From positions 9,197 through 73,196 of the forward strand of contig DATFFH010000084.1 in NCBI GenBank assembly GCA_035250245.1: a DNA stretch of 64,000 nt, in the 5' to 3' direction. The notes under the pieces are model-generated. The model did not search any database. It saw nothing but the letters and a program-made list of their open reading frames with translations, and had not been told where the DNA came from. Shown here in pieces: positions 32,795 to 41,076 of this stretch (positions are counted from its first letter, which is position 1; every line of letters begins with the position of its first letter). The position numbers and the translations under genes were made by a program. The stretch is from Luteimonas_C sp035250245 (GTDB taxonomy: Bacteria > Pseudomonadota > Gammaproteobacteria > Xanthomonadales > Xanthomonadaceae).

Positions 32795-34669
32795 ATGAAT
32801 CCGCATCGCCTTCTCATTGCCTGCCTGCTGTCGGCGGGCTTGTCGTTCGGCGCCGTCCAGGCGCAGGAAATCGCCCATCCCGCACACGAAACCGACGCCG
32901 CGCAATTCGAGCGGCAGCCGTTCGCGCCGGTCTACATCGTCACTTCGCGCGACACCTTCATCAACACTCTGCAGCCCATCGCGCGCGCCGGCATGACTCG
33001 CCGCGACAGCGTCGGCGCGGACCTGGTGGTGTCGGAAATCAAGGCGCACCAGCTACCGCAGGTCGCCGAGCGCATCCACGCGCGCGAAAAGCGCTGCGGC
33101 GGTTATTTCGCCTTCGCCACGCGCGCCGAGGCCGACGCTTTCGTACGCAACGACCGCTCGGCGCAGGCCGCGCGGCTGGCGGCCCTGGTCGACTACACCA
33201 TAGACAACCACGCCACGGTCGATCCCTGGCTGCCGCAGGTCCAGGCTTCGAACATCCTGTCCACCATCCAGCATCTGTCCACCGCCTATCCGAACCGCTA
33301 CTACAGCAGCACGCACGGCCAGACTTCCGCGAACTGGATCCGCGACACCTGGGCGGCTTTGGCCAATGGCCGCAGCGATGTGGGCACCGAACTGTTTTCC
33401 TGCAGCACATGTTCGACCCAGCCTTCGGTGATCCTCACCATCCAGGGCACCGATCTGCCGAACGAGATCGTGGTGCTGGGCGCGCATCTGGATTCGATCA
33501 ACGTCAGCGGCGGCGGCCAGAGCATGGTCGCGCCGGGCGCGGACGACGATGCTTCCGGCATCGCCACCCTCACCGAAGTGCTGCGCGTGGCCATGGCCAG
33601 CGGCTGGAAGCCCAAGCGGACGGTCAAGTTCATGGGCTACGCGGCCGAAGAGGTCGGCTTGCGCGGCTCGGCCGCCATCGCCCAGTCGTTCCAGAGCCAG
33701 GGCAAGAACGTGGTCGGCGTGCTGCAGCTGGACATGACCAACTACAAGTCGGGCGGCGGCGTGGACATGCAGCTGATCACCGATTATTCGAACGCGTCGA
33801 TGAAGACGTTCCTGACGAATCTGTTCGACGCTTATCTCGCGCCGTTGGGATTGACCCGCGGCAGCTACACCTGCGGCTACGGTTGTTCGGACCACGCCTC
33901 GTGGACCAGCGCCGGCTTCCCGTCCGCGATGATGTTCGAAGCGGGCGACAGCAGCGGCGAATACTTTCCCTACATCCACACCGCGAACGACACCTTGCAG
34001 AACATGGGCAACTCGGCGACGAACAGCGCCAAGTTCGCCAAATTGGGCTTAGCCTTCCTGGGCGAACTCGGCAAGACGTCCGGCGGCGGCCCGGGCCCCG
34101 GAAACACGCCGCCGGTGGCGAACTTCACCGCTGCGCAGAGCGGCTTGAACGTGCAGTTCACCGACACGTCGACCGACAGCGACGGCAGCATCGTTTCGCG
34201 CAGCTGGAATTTCGGCGACGGCGGCACTTCGACGGCGACCAGCCCCAGCCACGCCTATGCTGCCGCGGGCAGCTACAGCGTCAGCCTGACGGTGACCGAC
34301 GACGACGGCGCCAGCCACACCAAGACGCAAACGGTGACGGTGGGCGGTGGCGGAAGCGCGGTGGTCTTGAACGTGAACCTGCCCAGTGTGAGCAGCGGCA
34401 ATTGGTCTTCGACCTACACGGTCAGCATCCCGAACGGAACGACGTCCTTGGTCGTGAACACTTCGGGCGGAACGGGCGATGCGGATCTGTACGTGCGCCG
34501 CAACGCCGCGCCCACCACCAGCAGCTACAACTGCCGTCCGTACACCAGCGGCAACAACGAAACCTGCACCATCAACAATCCGATCGCGGGCAGCACGTAC
34601 TACATCCGCGTGCGCGCCTACTCGAGCTATTCGGGCGTGAACCTGAAGGCGACGCGCTCGCCGAACTGA
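32795..34669 (+). CDS. Secreted M28 aminopeptidase with PKD and PPC domains
   Basis: 624 residues. Signal peptide (LLIACLLSAGLSFGAVQAQ), N-terminal prosequence, M28 catalytic domain (about 150-425) with metal-binding GAHLDSIN, PGADDDASGIA, AEEVGLRGS and LQLDMTNYKSGG segments, a PKD domain (PPVANFTAAQSGLNVQFTD, about 437-520) and a PPC domain (about 525-624). It matches Vibrio/Lysobacter-type leucyl aminopeptidases that act outside the cell. The PPC domain is almost the same as that of the upstream M4 peptidase. AAGGAG precedes the ATG. It lies 199 bases downstream of M4 gene 1 and the two products could work in series on protein substrates. Confidence 0.95.
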   Translation: MNPHRLLIACLLSAGLSFGAVQAQEIAHPAHETDAAQFERQPFAPVYIVTSRDTFINTLQPIARAGMTRRDSVGADLVVSEIKAHQLPQVAERIHAREKRCGGYFAFATRAEADAFVRNDRSAQAARLAALVDYTIDNHATVDPWLPQVQASNILSTIQHLSTAYPNRYYSSTHGQTSANWIRDTWAALANGRSDVGTELFSCSTCSTQPSVILTIQGTDLPNEIVVLGAHLDSINVSGGGQSMVAPGADDDASGIATLTEVLRVAMASGWKPKRTVKFMGYAAEEVGLRGSAAIAQSFQSQGKNVVGVLQLDMTNYKSGGGVDMQLITDYSNASMKTFLTNLFDAYLAPLGLTRGSYTCGYGCSDHASWTSAGFPSAMMFEAGDSSGEYFPYIHTANDTLQNMGNSATNSAKFAKLGLAFLGELGKTSGGGPGPGNTPPVANFTAAQSGLNVQFTDTSTDSDGSIVSRSWNFGDGGTSTATSPSHAYAAAGSYSVSLTVTDDDGASHTKTQTVTVGGGGSAVVLNVNLPSVSSGNWSSTYTVSIPNGTTSLVVNTSGGTGDADLYVRRNAAPTTSSYNCRPYTSGNNETCTINNPIAGSTYYIRVRAYSSYSGVNLKATRSPN

Positions 34670-34870
34670 GCGCGTTCCAGTCGGGGGCCGTCTCGCACAG
34701 GCGGCCTACGACTTTTTCGCGGGGCTAATACCTTCGTAGGGCGGCATCTGTTGTCCGCTTTTGCTTCGATGAGATGCGAACGAGGTTGCGCACCCGATCA
34801 CAATCCATTTGCAAACAAAGCGTTAGCGCATCGTTAAGGCTTGCGCCCCTCACTTTCGACATGATAGAAA

Positions 34871-34886
34871 TGTGATGTGCATCACA
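34871..34886. promoter_or_regulatory. Perfect CRP/Clp operator upstream of M4 peptidase gene 2
   Basis: TGTGATGTGCATCACA is a full match to TGTGA-N6-TCACA and is a perfect 16-base palindrome. It is 486 bases before the peptidase start codon, almost the same spacing as at the first M4 gene (484). Its position relative to the transcription start is not resolved. Confidence 0.85.
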
Positions 34887-34901
34887 TTTTTTAGCTTGTT
34901 T

Positions 34902-35371
34902 TGCTGCGCCTGCAGCGTGAACCTGTCCTGAAGTGTCGTTTATCGTCACTTTCGGACACGGAAGTCCACCTTTGCAGAACTGCCGGGAGCCAGTCTTGTT
35001 CTGGCTTGCGGCAGACGATACGGATCGGGGGATGTGGGATGTCTGATCGTTGGCACCTTGCGCACGCTTTCCGGCATGCGGCCTACCGTGCATCGGCACG
35101 GGTAACGGTCGCGGCCACTCGCCCTGATTGACCTGAACGCCGCGGACGATCGTCCGCGGCGTTTTTGTTTTTGGTTCTGCTGGAGCGTCGGTAAGAAAGG
35201 AGCGGCAACGCAGACTGTTAGGACCGCCAGCCGGCTTTGCGGTCCACAGGGGGTTGATGTGATTGATCGGGCGCGCCGCCTTTTGCGGCGGCCCTGTTGG
35301 CGGTTTTTCGCCGGAAAACGAAGTCGCGCGCGCGCGGCCCAAAATTCCAATCTTGCAGGGACACACACATC
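34902..35371 (+). promoter_or_regulatory. Long structured leader of M4 peptidase gene 2 (candidate cis-regulatory RNA)
   Basis: About 470 bases with no supported ORF. It opens with the same 20-base block as leader 1. GGAC at 34954 can pair with GTCC at 34925 (as TGTCC/GGACA) or at 34964. A strong hairpin follows at 34980-35014 (CTGCCG-GG-AGCCAG with CTGGCT-TG-CGGCAG), then a terminator at 35136-35166. AGCCGGCTTTGCGGTCCACA then GGGGGTTGAT (35229-35258) and the last 60 bases match leader 1. The conserved parts are separated by unlike sequence, which suggests selected elements rather than recent duplication. Confidence 0.5.
35136..35166 (+). terminator. Strong intrinsic terminator inside the M4 gene 2 leader
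   Basis: A 14-base perfect inverted repeat AACGCCGCGGACGA/TCGTCCGCGGCGTT (35136-35149 with 35150-35163) is followed by TTTTTG-type T-rich sequence. It stands 205 bases before the peptidase start codon, so either transcription is attenuated here or a short RNA ends here. Confidence 0.85.
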
Positions 35372-37636
35372 ATGAGGAACACCAGGCAACGTTTGACTCT
35401 TCTTGCTCTGTCTCCGCTGGCGCTCGCGCTTTCGGTGGCTTCCGCGCAGGCCGCCAATCGCGTCGACCTCCACGGCAAGGACCTCTCCCAGCTCAACAAT
35501 CAGTATCAAGCCGCCGCCCGCGGCCTGGCCGCCCAGGCCAACGCGCGCGACCGCCACGCCGAATTGATCGGCTTGGACCAGGATTCCGACCTGCGCCTGC
35601 TGCGTTCGCGCAAGGACGGAGATTCTTCCGTTTACCGTTATCAGCAGACTTTCCGCGGCGTACCGGTGTTCGGCGAGCACGTGATCGTGCGCGAAGGCAA
35701 GGACGGCAAGGCCAACCGCCTGTTCGGCAAGATGGTCACCGGCCTGGCCAGCGAGCTGCCCGCGGCCGCGGCGAAAATCCCGTCCACGCAGGCGCTGGCG
35801 ATCGCCAAGCGCGAACGCCTGGGCAGCGGCCTGAGCACCAAGATCGTGCAGCGCGAGAGCGTGAAGCAGCAGATCTACGTCGACAAGGACGGCCGCGCCC
35901 GCCTGAGCTATCTGGTGAGCTTCTTCGCCGACCAGCCCAAGGGCGGGGCGCCGACGCGTCCGTTCGTGATCGTCGATGCGCAAAACGGCGCGATCCTGCG
36001 CCAGTGGGAAGGCCTGGCCAATGCCGAAATCGGCACCGGTCCCGGCGGCAACCAGAAGACGGGCCAATACGAATACGGCACCGATTTCGGCTTCCTCGAC
36101 GTCACCGAAGACGGTGCGGATTGCGTCATGGACAACGCCAACGTCCGCACGATCAACCTGAACCACGACGACACCTATCCGGTGCCGACCGGCCAGGATG
36201 CGTTCGTGTACACCTGTCCGCGCAACACCTTCCAGGCGATCAATGGCGCCTTCTCGCCGGCCAACGACGCGCATTACTTCGGCGGCGTGGTGTTCGACAT
36301 GTTCAACACCTACACCGGCCAGCCGCCGATCACCCAGAAGCTAGAGATGCGAGTGCACTACGGCACCAGCTACGAGAACGCGTTCTGGGACGGCGTCGGC
36401 ATGACCTTCGGCGACGGCGCCAGCACCTTCTATCCGCTGGTGAGCCTGGACGTCTCGGCGCACGAAGTCGGCCACGGCTTCACCGAGCAGAACTCGGACC
36501 TGATCTACGGCGAAGTGCAGTCCGGCGGCATCAACGAAGCGTTCTCGGACATGGCCGGCGAGGCCGCCGAGTACTTCTTCAACGGCGGCACCAACGACTT
36601 CCTGGTCGGCGCGCAGATATTCAAGGCGGACGGCGAAGCGTTGCGCTACATGGCCGATCCGCCGCAGGACGGCATTTCGATCGGCAGCGCCAACGATTGG
36701 GTCGACGGCATGGACGAGCACTATTCGTCCGGCGTCTACAACAAGGCCTTCTACACCCTGGCCACGACGGCTGGCTGGAATACGGAGACCGCGTTCAAGG
36801 CATTCGCCAAAGCGAACCAGGATTACTGGACGCCCAGCGAAACCTTCTACACCGCAGTCTGCGGCGTCGAAGACGCGGCTTCGGACCTGGGCTACAACGT
36901 GGCGGACGTGACCGCGGCGTTCGAAGCGGTCGACGTGACCTGCGGCGGCGGACCCGAGCCGCCGGTGGTCGAAGATCTCGCCAAGGGCGTGGCGGAAACC
37001 GGCTTGACCGCGACCGCAGGCAAGTCGCTGTACTTCAAGCTCGACGTGCCGGCGGGCGCCAGCAACCTGACCTTCACCATGTCCGGCGGCACCGGCGATG
37101 CGGACATGTACATGAAGTTCGGCGAGCTGCCGAACGATACGTTGTGGGATTGCCGCCCGTTCAAGAGCGGCAACAACGAGGTGTGCACGGTGGCCGCGCC
37201 GCAGGCCGGTTCGTACTACGTGCGGCTGAAGGCCTACTCGGCGTTCTCGGGCGTGAGCCTGATCGGCGACTACAGCACCGGCGGCGGCGGCGGGGTGCAG
37301 ACCTACACCAACGACACCGATGTGCAGATCGTCGACAACGGCACCGTGGCCAGCCCGATCGCGGTGTCCGGCCGCACCGGCCGCGCCGGCAACAACGTCG
37401 CGGTCTCGGTGAACATCGTCCACACCTACAAGGGCGACCTGCGCGTGGACCTGGTGTCCCCGGACGGCAGCACGTACAACCTGCACAACCGCACCGGCGG
37501 CAGCGCCGACAACATCGTGCAGACCTACACCAAGAACCTGGCCAGCGAGAAGCTGAACGGCACTTGGAAGCTGCGGGTCAACGACAACGCCAGCGGCGAT
37601 ACCGGCTACATCAACAGCTGGAGCATCACGTTCTAA
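35372..37636 (+). CDS. Secreted M4 (thermolysin-like) metallopeptidase 2 with PPC and P domains
   Basis: 754 residues. Signal peptide (RLTLLALSPLALALSVASAQA), FTP/PepSY propeptide (to about 195), M4 catalytic domain with HEVGH at 364-368 and the downstream glutamate in GGINEAFSDM, a PPC domain (about 535-635) and, after a GGGGG linker, a proprotein-convertase P domain (about 640-754) with VSVNIVHTYKGDLRVDLVSPDG and LNGTWKLRVNDNASGDTG. The propeptide and catalytic parts are close to those of M4 peptidase 1, but the PPC domain is more divergent and the P domain is extra. It is probably secreted by the type II route. It ends in a strong terminator, so it is monocistronic. Confidence 0.96.
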   Translation: MRNTRQRLTLLALSPLALALSVASAQAANRVDLHGKDLSQLNNQYQAAARGLAAQANARDRHAELIGLDQDSDLRLLRSRKDGDSSVYRYQQTFRGVPVFGEHVIVREGKDGKANRLFGKMVTGLASELPAAAAKIPSTQALAIAKRERLGSGLSTKIVQRESVKQQIYVDKDGRARLSYLVSFFADQPKGGAPTRPFVIVDAQNGAILRQWEGLANAEIGTGPGGNQKTGQYEYGTDFGFLDVTEDGADCVMDNANVRTINLNHDDTYPVPTGQDAFVYTCPRNTFQAINGAFSPANDAHYFGGVVFDMFNTYTGQPPITQKLEMRVHYGTSYENAFWDGVGMTFGDGASTFYPLVSLDVSAHEVGHGFTEQNSDLIYGEVQSGGINEAFSDMAGEAAEYFFNGGTNDFLVGAQIFKADGEALRYMADPPQDGISIGSANDWVDGMDEHYSSGVYNKAFYTLATTAGWNTETAFKAFAKANQDYWTPSETFYTAVCGVEDAASDLGYNVADVTAAFEAVDVTCGGGPEPPVVEDLAKGVAETGLTATAGKSLYFKLDVPAGASNLTFTMSGGTGDADMYMKFGELPNDTLWDCRPFKSGNNEVCTVAAPQAGSYYVRLKAYSAFSGVSLIGDYSTGGGGGVQTYTNDTDVQIVDNGTVASPIAVSGRTGRAGNNVAVSVNIVHTYKGDLRVDLVSPDGSTYNLHNRTGGSADNIVQTYTKNLASEKLNGTWKLRVNDNASGDTGYINSWSITF

Positions 37637-37660
37637 GCGTTGTGGCAGTCGCGACAAAAG

Positions 37661-37685
37661 AACCCCGGCTTCGGCCGGGGTTTTT
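37661..37685 (+). terminator. Intrinsic terminator after M4 peptidase gene 2
   Basis: Nine-base perfect stem AACCCCGGC/GCCGGGGTT with a TTCG tetraloop, followed by T-rich sequence (TTTTTC). Confidence 0.93.
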
Positions 37686-37696
37686 CTTTGCGCTTT

Positions 37697-37774
37697 GTAG
37701 AGCGGAGCTTGCTCCGCTGCTTTTGATTGCCTCCTTCCTCGAAGCTGAGAGCAGCGGAGCAAGCTCCGCTCTAC
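37697..37774. repeat. GTAG-type inverted pair, family B
   Basis: GTAGAGCGGAGCTTGCTCCG and its inverse complement ending CTAC at 37774. The right end provides the TAG stop codon (minus strand, 37771-37773) of the TPR-sulfotransferase gene, as the family B copy at 7968 does for prmC. Confidence 0.9.
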
Positions 37775-39330
37775 AAAGCGAAGGCGGCCACGGCTGCACG
37801 CAAGGGATCGAGCAAAGCGCCGTAATGCGCGGTGCGTGCGGTGTCGCCGCGCAGCGGTTGCCGCACCTGCGCGGCACTGGCGGTGCGTACGCTGCGCCCG
37901 CCGCGATGGAATTCCAGGCAGGCCGCATCGAAAGGCAGGCCGCAGAATTCCAGCATCTCGCGGATCTGGCCTTCGGGATCGGCCAGCAAGGCTTCGTAGG
38001 ATTGCGCGCGGATGCGCCGCGGATCGGCCGCGCGCCAATGCGCGAGCGCACGGCCGCAATCGTACGCGTAGGCGGCCACGTCACCGAAGTCGCAGGCGAA
38101 ATGCGGCAGCCGGTAGAACTGCTGCTTGTAGCAGGACCAGGCCGTTTCCAGCGGATCGCGCCGCGTTTCGACGACCTTGGCGCCGGGCAGCATCGCCCGC
38201 AGCGCACCTGCGTACAGCCAGTTTTCCGGCATCTTGTCGGTGAAGCGGGGCCGGCGCTCGCGCCAGCGCGCGGTGCGTTGCAGGTAGTCGCGGCCCAGGC
38301 GCTGCCAATCCTGGGCGGTCGCCTTCGGCGCCCATTTGGGGAATGTCGTGCCGCGCCGCGCGGATTCGTCGCGGAACACGTCGGTCAGATCGGGAAGCTC
38401 GCTGGCGCCTTCCACTTGCGGATGCGCCGCGAGGATCTGTTCGAACAAAGTCGAGCCCGAGCGCGGCATGCCGACGATGAAGATCGCTTCCTGGCCCAGC
38501 GCGGGATCCTGCGGCTCCGGCAACGCTTCGGTCGCCGCGATCGCCGCATCGGTGAAATTGCGGAAGGCGGCCGCATTCCACGGCGCCATGCGCCGCATGC
38601 GGGCATTGGCGTCGCCGAACGCGGCGAAGGCCTCCGCATACCGCTGCTGGTCCTCGCAGACCTTGCCCAGCGCGTAGCCCATCGCGATGCGGTCGCTTTC
38701 GGCTACGTCGGCGCGACGGAATTGCGCCGACAGGGTTTCGCGGTCGGCGTCCGACAGCGGCCGGGTCTTGATGTTGGACAAGCCGCGCCAGGCATCGCCG
38801 CAGGCGGGATGAAGTTCCAGGGCAGCGCGATAGGCCGTTTCGGCTTCGTCGAACGAACCGGCATGCACGCGCGCGTCGCCCAGCAGGATCTGCGCCGGCA
38901 GGAATTGCGGTTGTAGCGCGACGGCGCGCTGAAGCGCATCGATCGCGCCGGCGGTCGCGCCATCCAATTGCAGATTGCGACCCAGGTTGTACCAGGGCAT
39001 CGGCTCTTGCGGGGCGAGTTCCGTCGCCCGGCGCCAAGCGGCGAACGCCGCGTCGAGTTCGCCGACGCCGCGCAGGGCGCTGCCGAGGTCGTTGAGGATC
39101 TGCGCATCGTCCGGGCGCTGCGCCAGCGCTTTTTCCAGCATTGCGCGCGCGTCTGCGGGGCGGTCGCGGCGGTTGTGGAGGATGCCGTACAGGCGCAGCG
39201 CTTCGGGATGGTCCGGCGTTTGCGCCAGCACGCCGTTCAACAGTTGCTCGGCTTGCGCGACCGCGCCGTCGCGGATCGCGCGCGCGGCCGCGTGCATGCG
39301 CGGGACCGCTTCGGCCGGCAAGCCGGCCAT
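37771..39330 (-). CDS. TPR-repeat protein with C-terminal sulfotransferase domain
   Basis: 519 residues. About five TPR units occupy residues 10-190 (for example HPEALRLYGILHNRRDRPADARAMLEKALAQRP). A sulfotransferase domain follows, with the PAPS 5'-phosphosulfate loop FIVGMPRSGSTLFEQIL (about residue 270) and the 3'-phosphate region ETRRDPLETAWSCYKQQF (about 405). Similar TPR-sulfotransferases are common in Xanthomonadaceae; acceptors are unknown. No signal peptide. The stop codon lies in a GTAG repeat. The gene follows the asparaginase-domain gene by 22 bases on the same strand. Confidence 0.9.
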   Translation of the reverse strand: MAGLPAEAVPRMHAAARAIRDGAVAQAEQLLNGVLAQTPDHPEALRLYGILHNRRDRPADARAMLEKALAQRPDDAQILNDLGSALRGVGELDAAFAAWRRATELAPQEPMPWYNLGRNLQLDGATAGAIDALQRAVALQPQFLPAQILLGDARVHAGSFDEAETAYRAALELHPACGDAWRGLSNIKTRPLSDADRETLSAQFRRADVAESDRIAMGYALGKVCEDQQRYAEAFAAFGDANARMRRMAPWNAAAFRNFTDAAIAATEALPEPQDPALGQEAIFIVGMPRSGSTLFEQILAAHPQVEGASELPDLTDVFRDESARRGTTFPKWAPKATAQDWQRLGRDYLQRTARWRERRPRFTDKMPENWLYAGALRAMLPGAKVVETRRDPLETAWSCYKQQFYRLPHFACDFGDVAAYAYDCGRALAHWRAADPRRIRAQSYEALLADPEGQIREMLEFCGLPFDAACLEFHRGGRSVRTASAAQVRQPLRGDTARTAHYGALLDPLRAAVAAFAL

Positions 39331-39352
39331 GCGCGGGTCGGTGGCGCCTGTG

Positions 39353-39841
39353 TTAATTACTCGCCTCGAAGCGATTGGCGGCGACGTTCTTGCGCACCTT
39401 CGCCGGATCCCAAATGCGTCCGTTCATCGCGATGTACACGCCCGGCGGCAGCGATTGCACCGCGCCGACCGCGGTGCCGATGTTGAATTCCGCGTCCGAG
39501 CCGCGGAAGCGGGCCGGGTTCAGCGCACCGGTCAGGACGATGGTCTTGTCCTTGATCGACGACAAGACCTTGGCGGTTTCGACCATGCTGTCGGTGCCGT
39601 GGGTGATCAGCACGTGGCGCGCCGTTTGCGCGGCGATCGTGGCGCGGATCAGCTCGCGGTCCTCGGCGCTGATATGCAGGGAATCCTTGCGGATGATCGG
39701 AATCACGTCGAACCGGAACGCCACACCCAGCTCCTGCAGGATGCGGCCGATCTGCGGCTCGCCCACTTGGTAGTCCGACTTGTCGTCGAAATAGACCTTG
39801 TCGATGGTGCCGCCGGTAGTGACGATCAGTAGCTGTTCCAT
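39353..39841 (-). CDS. Short asparaginase-domain protein (N-terminal domain only)
   Basis: 162 residues. It contains both threonine motifs of the bacterial type I/II asparaginase N-terminal domain, TTGGTIDK (residues 8-15) and THGTDSM (about 80), plus LTGALNPARFRGSDAEFNIG. The whole C-terminal domain of normal asparaginases (about 330 residues) is missing, and the sequence ends cleanly. Such stand-alone half-length proteins form a known group; whether they hydrolyse asparagine is uncertain. It could share an mRNA with the sulfotransferase gene. It is not a fresh truncation, since no remnant follows. Confidence 0.85.
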   Translation of the reverse strand: MEQLLIVTTGGTIDKVYFDDKSDYQVGEPQIGRILQELGVAFRFDVIPIIRKDSLHISAEDRELIRATIAAQTARHVLITHGTDSMVETAKVLSSIKDKTIVLTGALNPARFRGSDAEFNIGTAVGAVQSLPPGVYIAMNGRIWDPAKVRKNVAANRFEASN

Positions 39842-39912
39842 GGGGTCCTGGCTGATGGCATGAAGCCGCGATTCGTGGTGCCGATATGATACGGCGCGCA
39901 GTTCGGTCGTGC

Positions 39913-40040
39913 GGGATGGCGTAAATCCCCCTTCGGTCTCCCTTTTTCAAAGGGGGAATTCCCAGCTTCGGTTGCGTTCGTCGCCTCTGCCGTTCTCCCT
40001 CCTTTGAAAAGGGAGGGTCGGGGAGGATTTACGCCATCCC
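39913..40040. repeat. Inverted pair, family H (GGGATGGCGTAAATCCCCC)
   Basis: GGGATGGCGTAAATCCCCCT at the left is mirrored by GAGGATTTACGCCATCCC at the right, with a second layer CCTTTTTCAAAGGGGG/CCCTCCTTTGAAAAGGGAGG inside. No GTAG foot is present. It lies between the asparaginase-domain gene and the DUF2069 gene. Confidence 0.8.
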
Positions 40041-40064
40041 TCAAGGCATGGACGCAGTTCGCGT

Positions 40065-40406
40065 TCACCGATCCGCGCGCTTCCGTCCGAACCGCGCGCG
40101 CAACCCCGCCTGGCTGGCGAGCGCGACGATCGCCAGCGACAAGATGATCTCGATCCAAGCCAAACCGCGTTCGGGCGGACTCGACCAAGCGGTCATTACC
40201 CCGTGCGAAAACCAGAGCAGAGCCAGCAGGCCGGCCCAGAACGCGGCGCGCGCGGCGCCGGGGCGCAAAACGGCGATCGCCAGCAGCAGCGGCGGCAAGC
40301 CGAATACGCCGGCGGCGACCGTTTCGCCGCCGCGCAGGAACCAGAATGCGTACAGCGCCGACAGCGCCAGCAAAGCGACCGCGAGCAGGGGCTTGCCGGT
40401 TTTCAT
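40065..40406 (-). CDS. DUF2069 family membrane protein
   Basis: 113 residues with four hydrophobic helices (LLAVALLALSALYAFWFL, VAAGVFGLPPLLLAIAVL, AAFWAGLLALLWFSHGVMTAW, LAWIEIILSLAIVALAS). The pattern WFSHGVMTAWSSPPERGLAWIEI is typical of DUF2069. Its start overlaps the wrbA stop as ATGA. DUF2069 next to wrbA is a frequent arrangement in gammaproteobacteria, but the link is not understood. Confidence 0.85.
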   Translation of the reverse strand: MKTGKPLLAVALLALSALYAFWFLRGGETVAAGVFGLPPLLLAIAVLRPGAARAAFWAGLLALLWFSHGVMTAWSSPPERGLAWIEIILSLAIVALASQAGLRARFGRKRADR

Positions 40407-40996
40407 GCGGACAACTTCGCGGCGATCGACGCGAGCCGCTTACCCAGGGCGCGCGCCAGCTGCGCTTCTTCTTCGCTCAATTCCGGATCGTCGCGCGTGC
40501 CCGCGACGTGACTGGCGCCGTAGGGCGTGCCGCCGCTGCGCGTGCTGGTGAGCGCGGGTTCGGTGTACGGAATGCCCACCAGCACGCAGCCGTGATGCAG
40601 CAGCGGGGTCATCATCGACAGCAGCGTCGATTCCTGGCCGCCGTGCATGGTCGAAGTGGACGTGAACACCGCAGCGGGTTTGCCGGCCAAGGTGCCGCTG
40701 GCCCATTCGGCGCCGAGCGAATCGAAGAAGTGCTTCATCGGCGCGGCCATGTTGCCGAAGCGGGTAGGGCTGCCGATCGCAAGGCCGACGCATTCGGCCA
40801 GGTCGCGCTTGTCCACGTACGGCGCGCCGTCTTCGGGAACCGGCGGCGATGCGGTTTCGGTGGTCGGCGCCACCGGCGGCACGCTGCGCACCCGCGCGGC
40901 CATACCGTCCACTTCGCCGATGCCGCGGGCGATGTGCCGCGCCAACCGGGCCACGGAGCCGCCGCGGCTGTAGTAGAGCACCAGGATGTCGGCCAT
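40403..40996 (-). CDS. wrbA: NAD(P)H:quinone oxidoreductase, WrbA family flavodoxin-fold protein
   Basis: 197 residues. It has a flavodoxin-type FMN loop (LVLYYSRGGSVARLARHIARG), the SPTRFGNMAAPMKHFFD segment and FTSTSTMHGGQESTLLSMMTPLLHHG, all WrbA signatures. WrbA reduces quinones by two electrons and limits semiquinone-driven oxidative stress. The ATG at 40996 places the flavodoxin loop at the N-terminus. It is divergent from yihY and coupled to the DUF2069 gene by a four-base overlap. Confidence 0.93.
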   Translation of the reverse strand: MADILVLYYSRGGSVARLARHIARGIGEVDGMAARVRSVPPVAPTTETASPPVPEDGAPYVDKRDLAECVGLAIGSPTRFGNMAAPMKHFFDSLGAEWASGTLAGKPAAVFTSTSTMHGGQESTLLSMMTPLLHHGCVLVGIPYTEPALTSTRSGGTPYGASHVAGTRDDPELSEEEAQLARALGKRLASIAAKLSA

Positions 40997-41076
40997 GCGG
41001 TCCTGCGTCGTCGGGAGTGCCGATAGTTTGGCAGGGATCGGCCCGGCGCGGGCCGGGTCTTTGCTACGCTTCGCCC

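Noticed and set aside
35263..38916. A 1217-codon plus-strand open frame across M4 peptidase gene 2 and into the sulfotransferase gene
   Set aside because: It is out of frame with both genes, Arg/Gly/Ala-rich, crosses a terminator and a repeat, and shows no domain.
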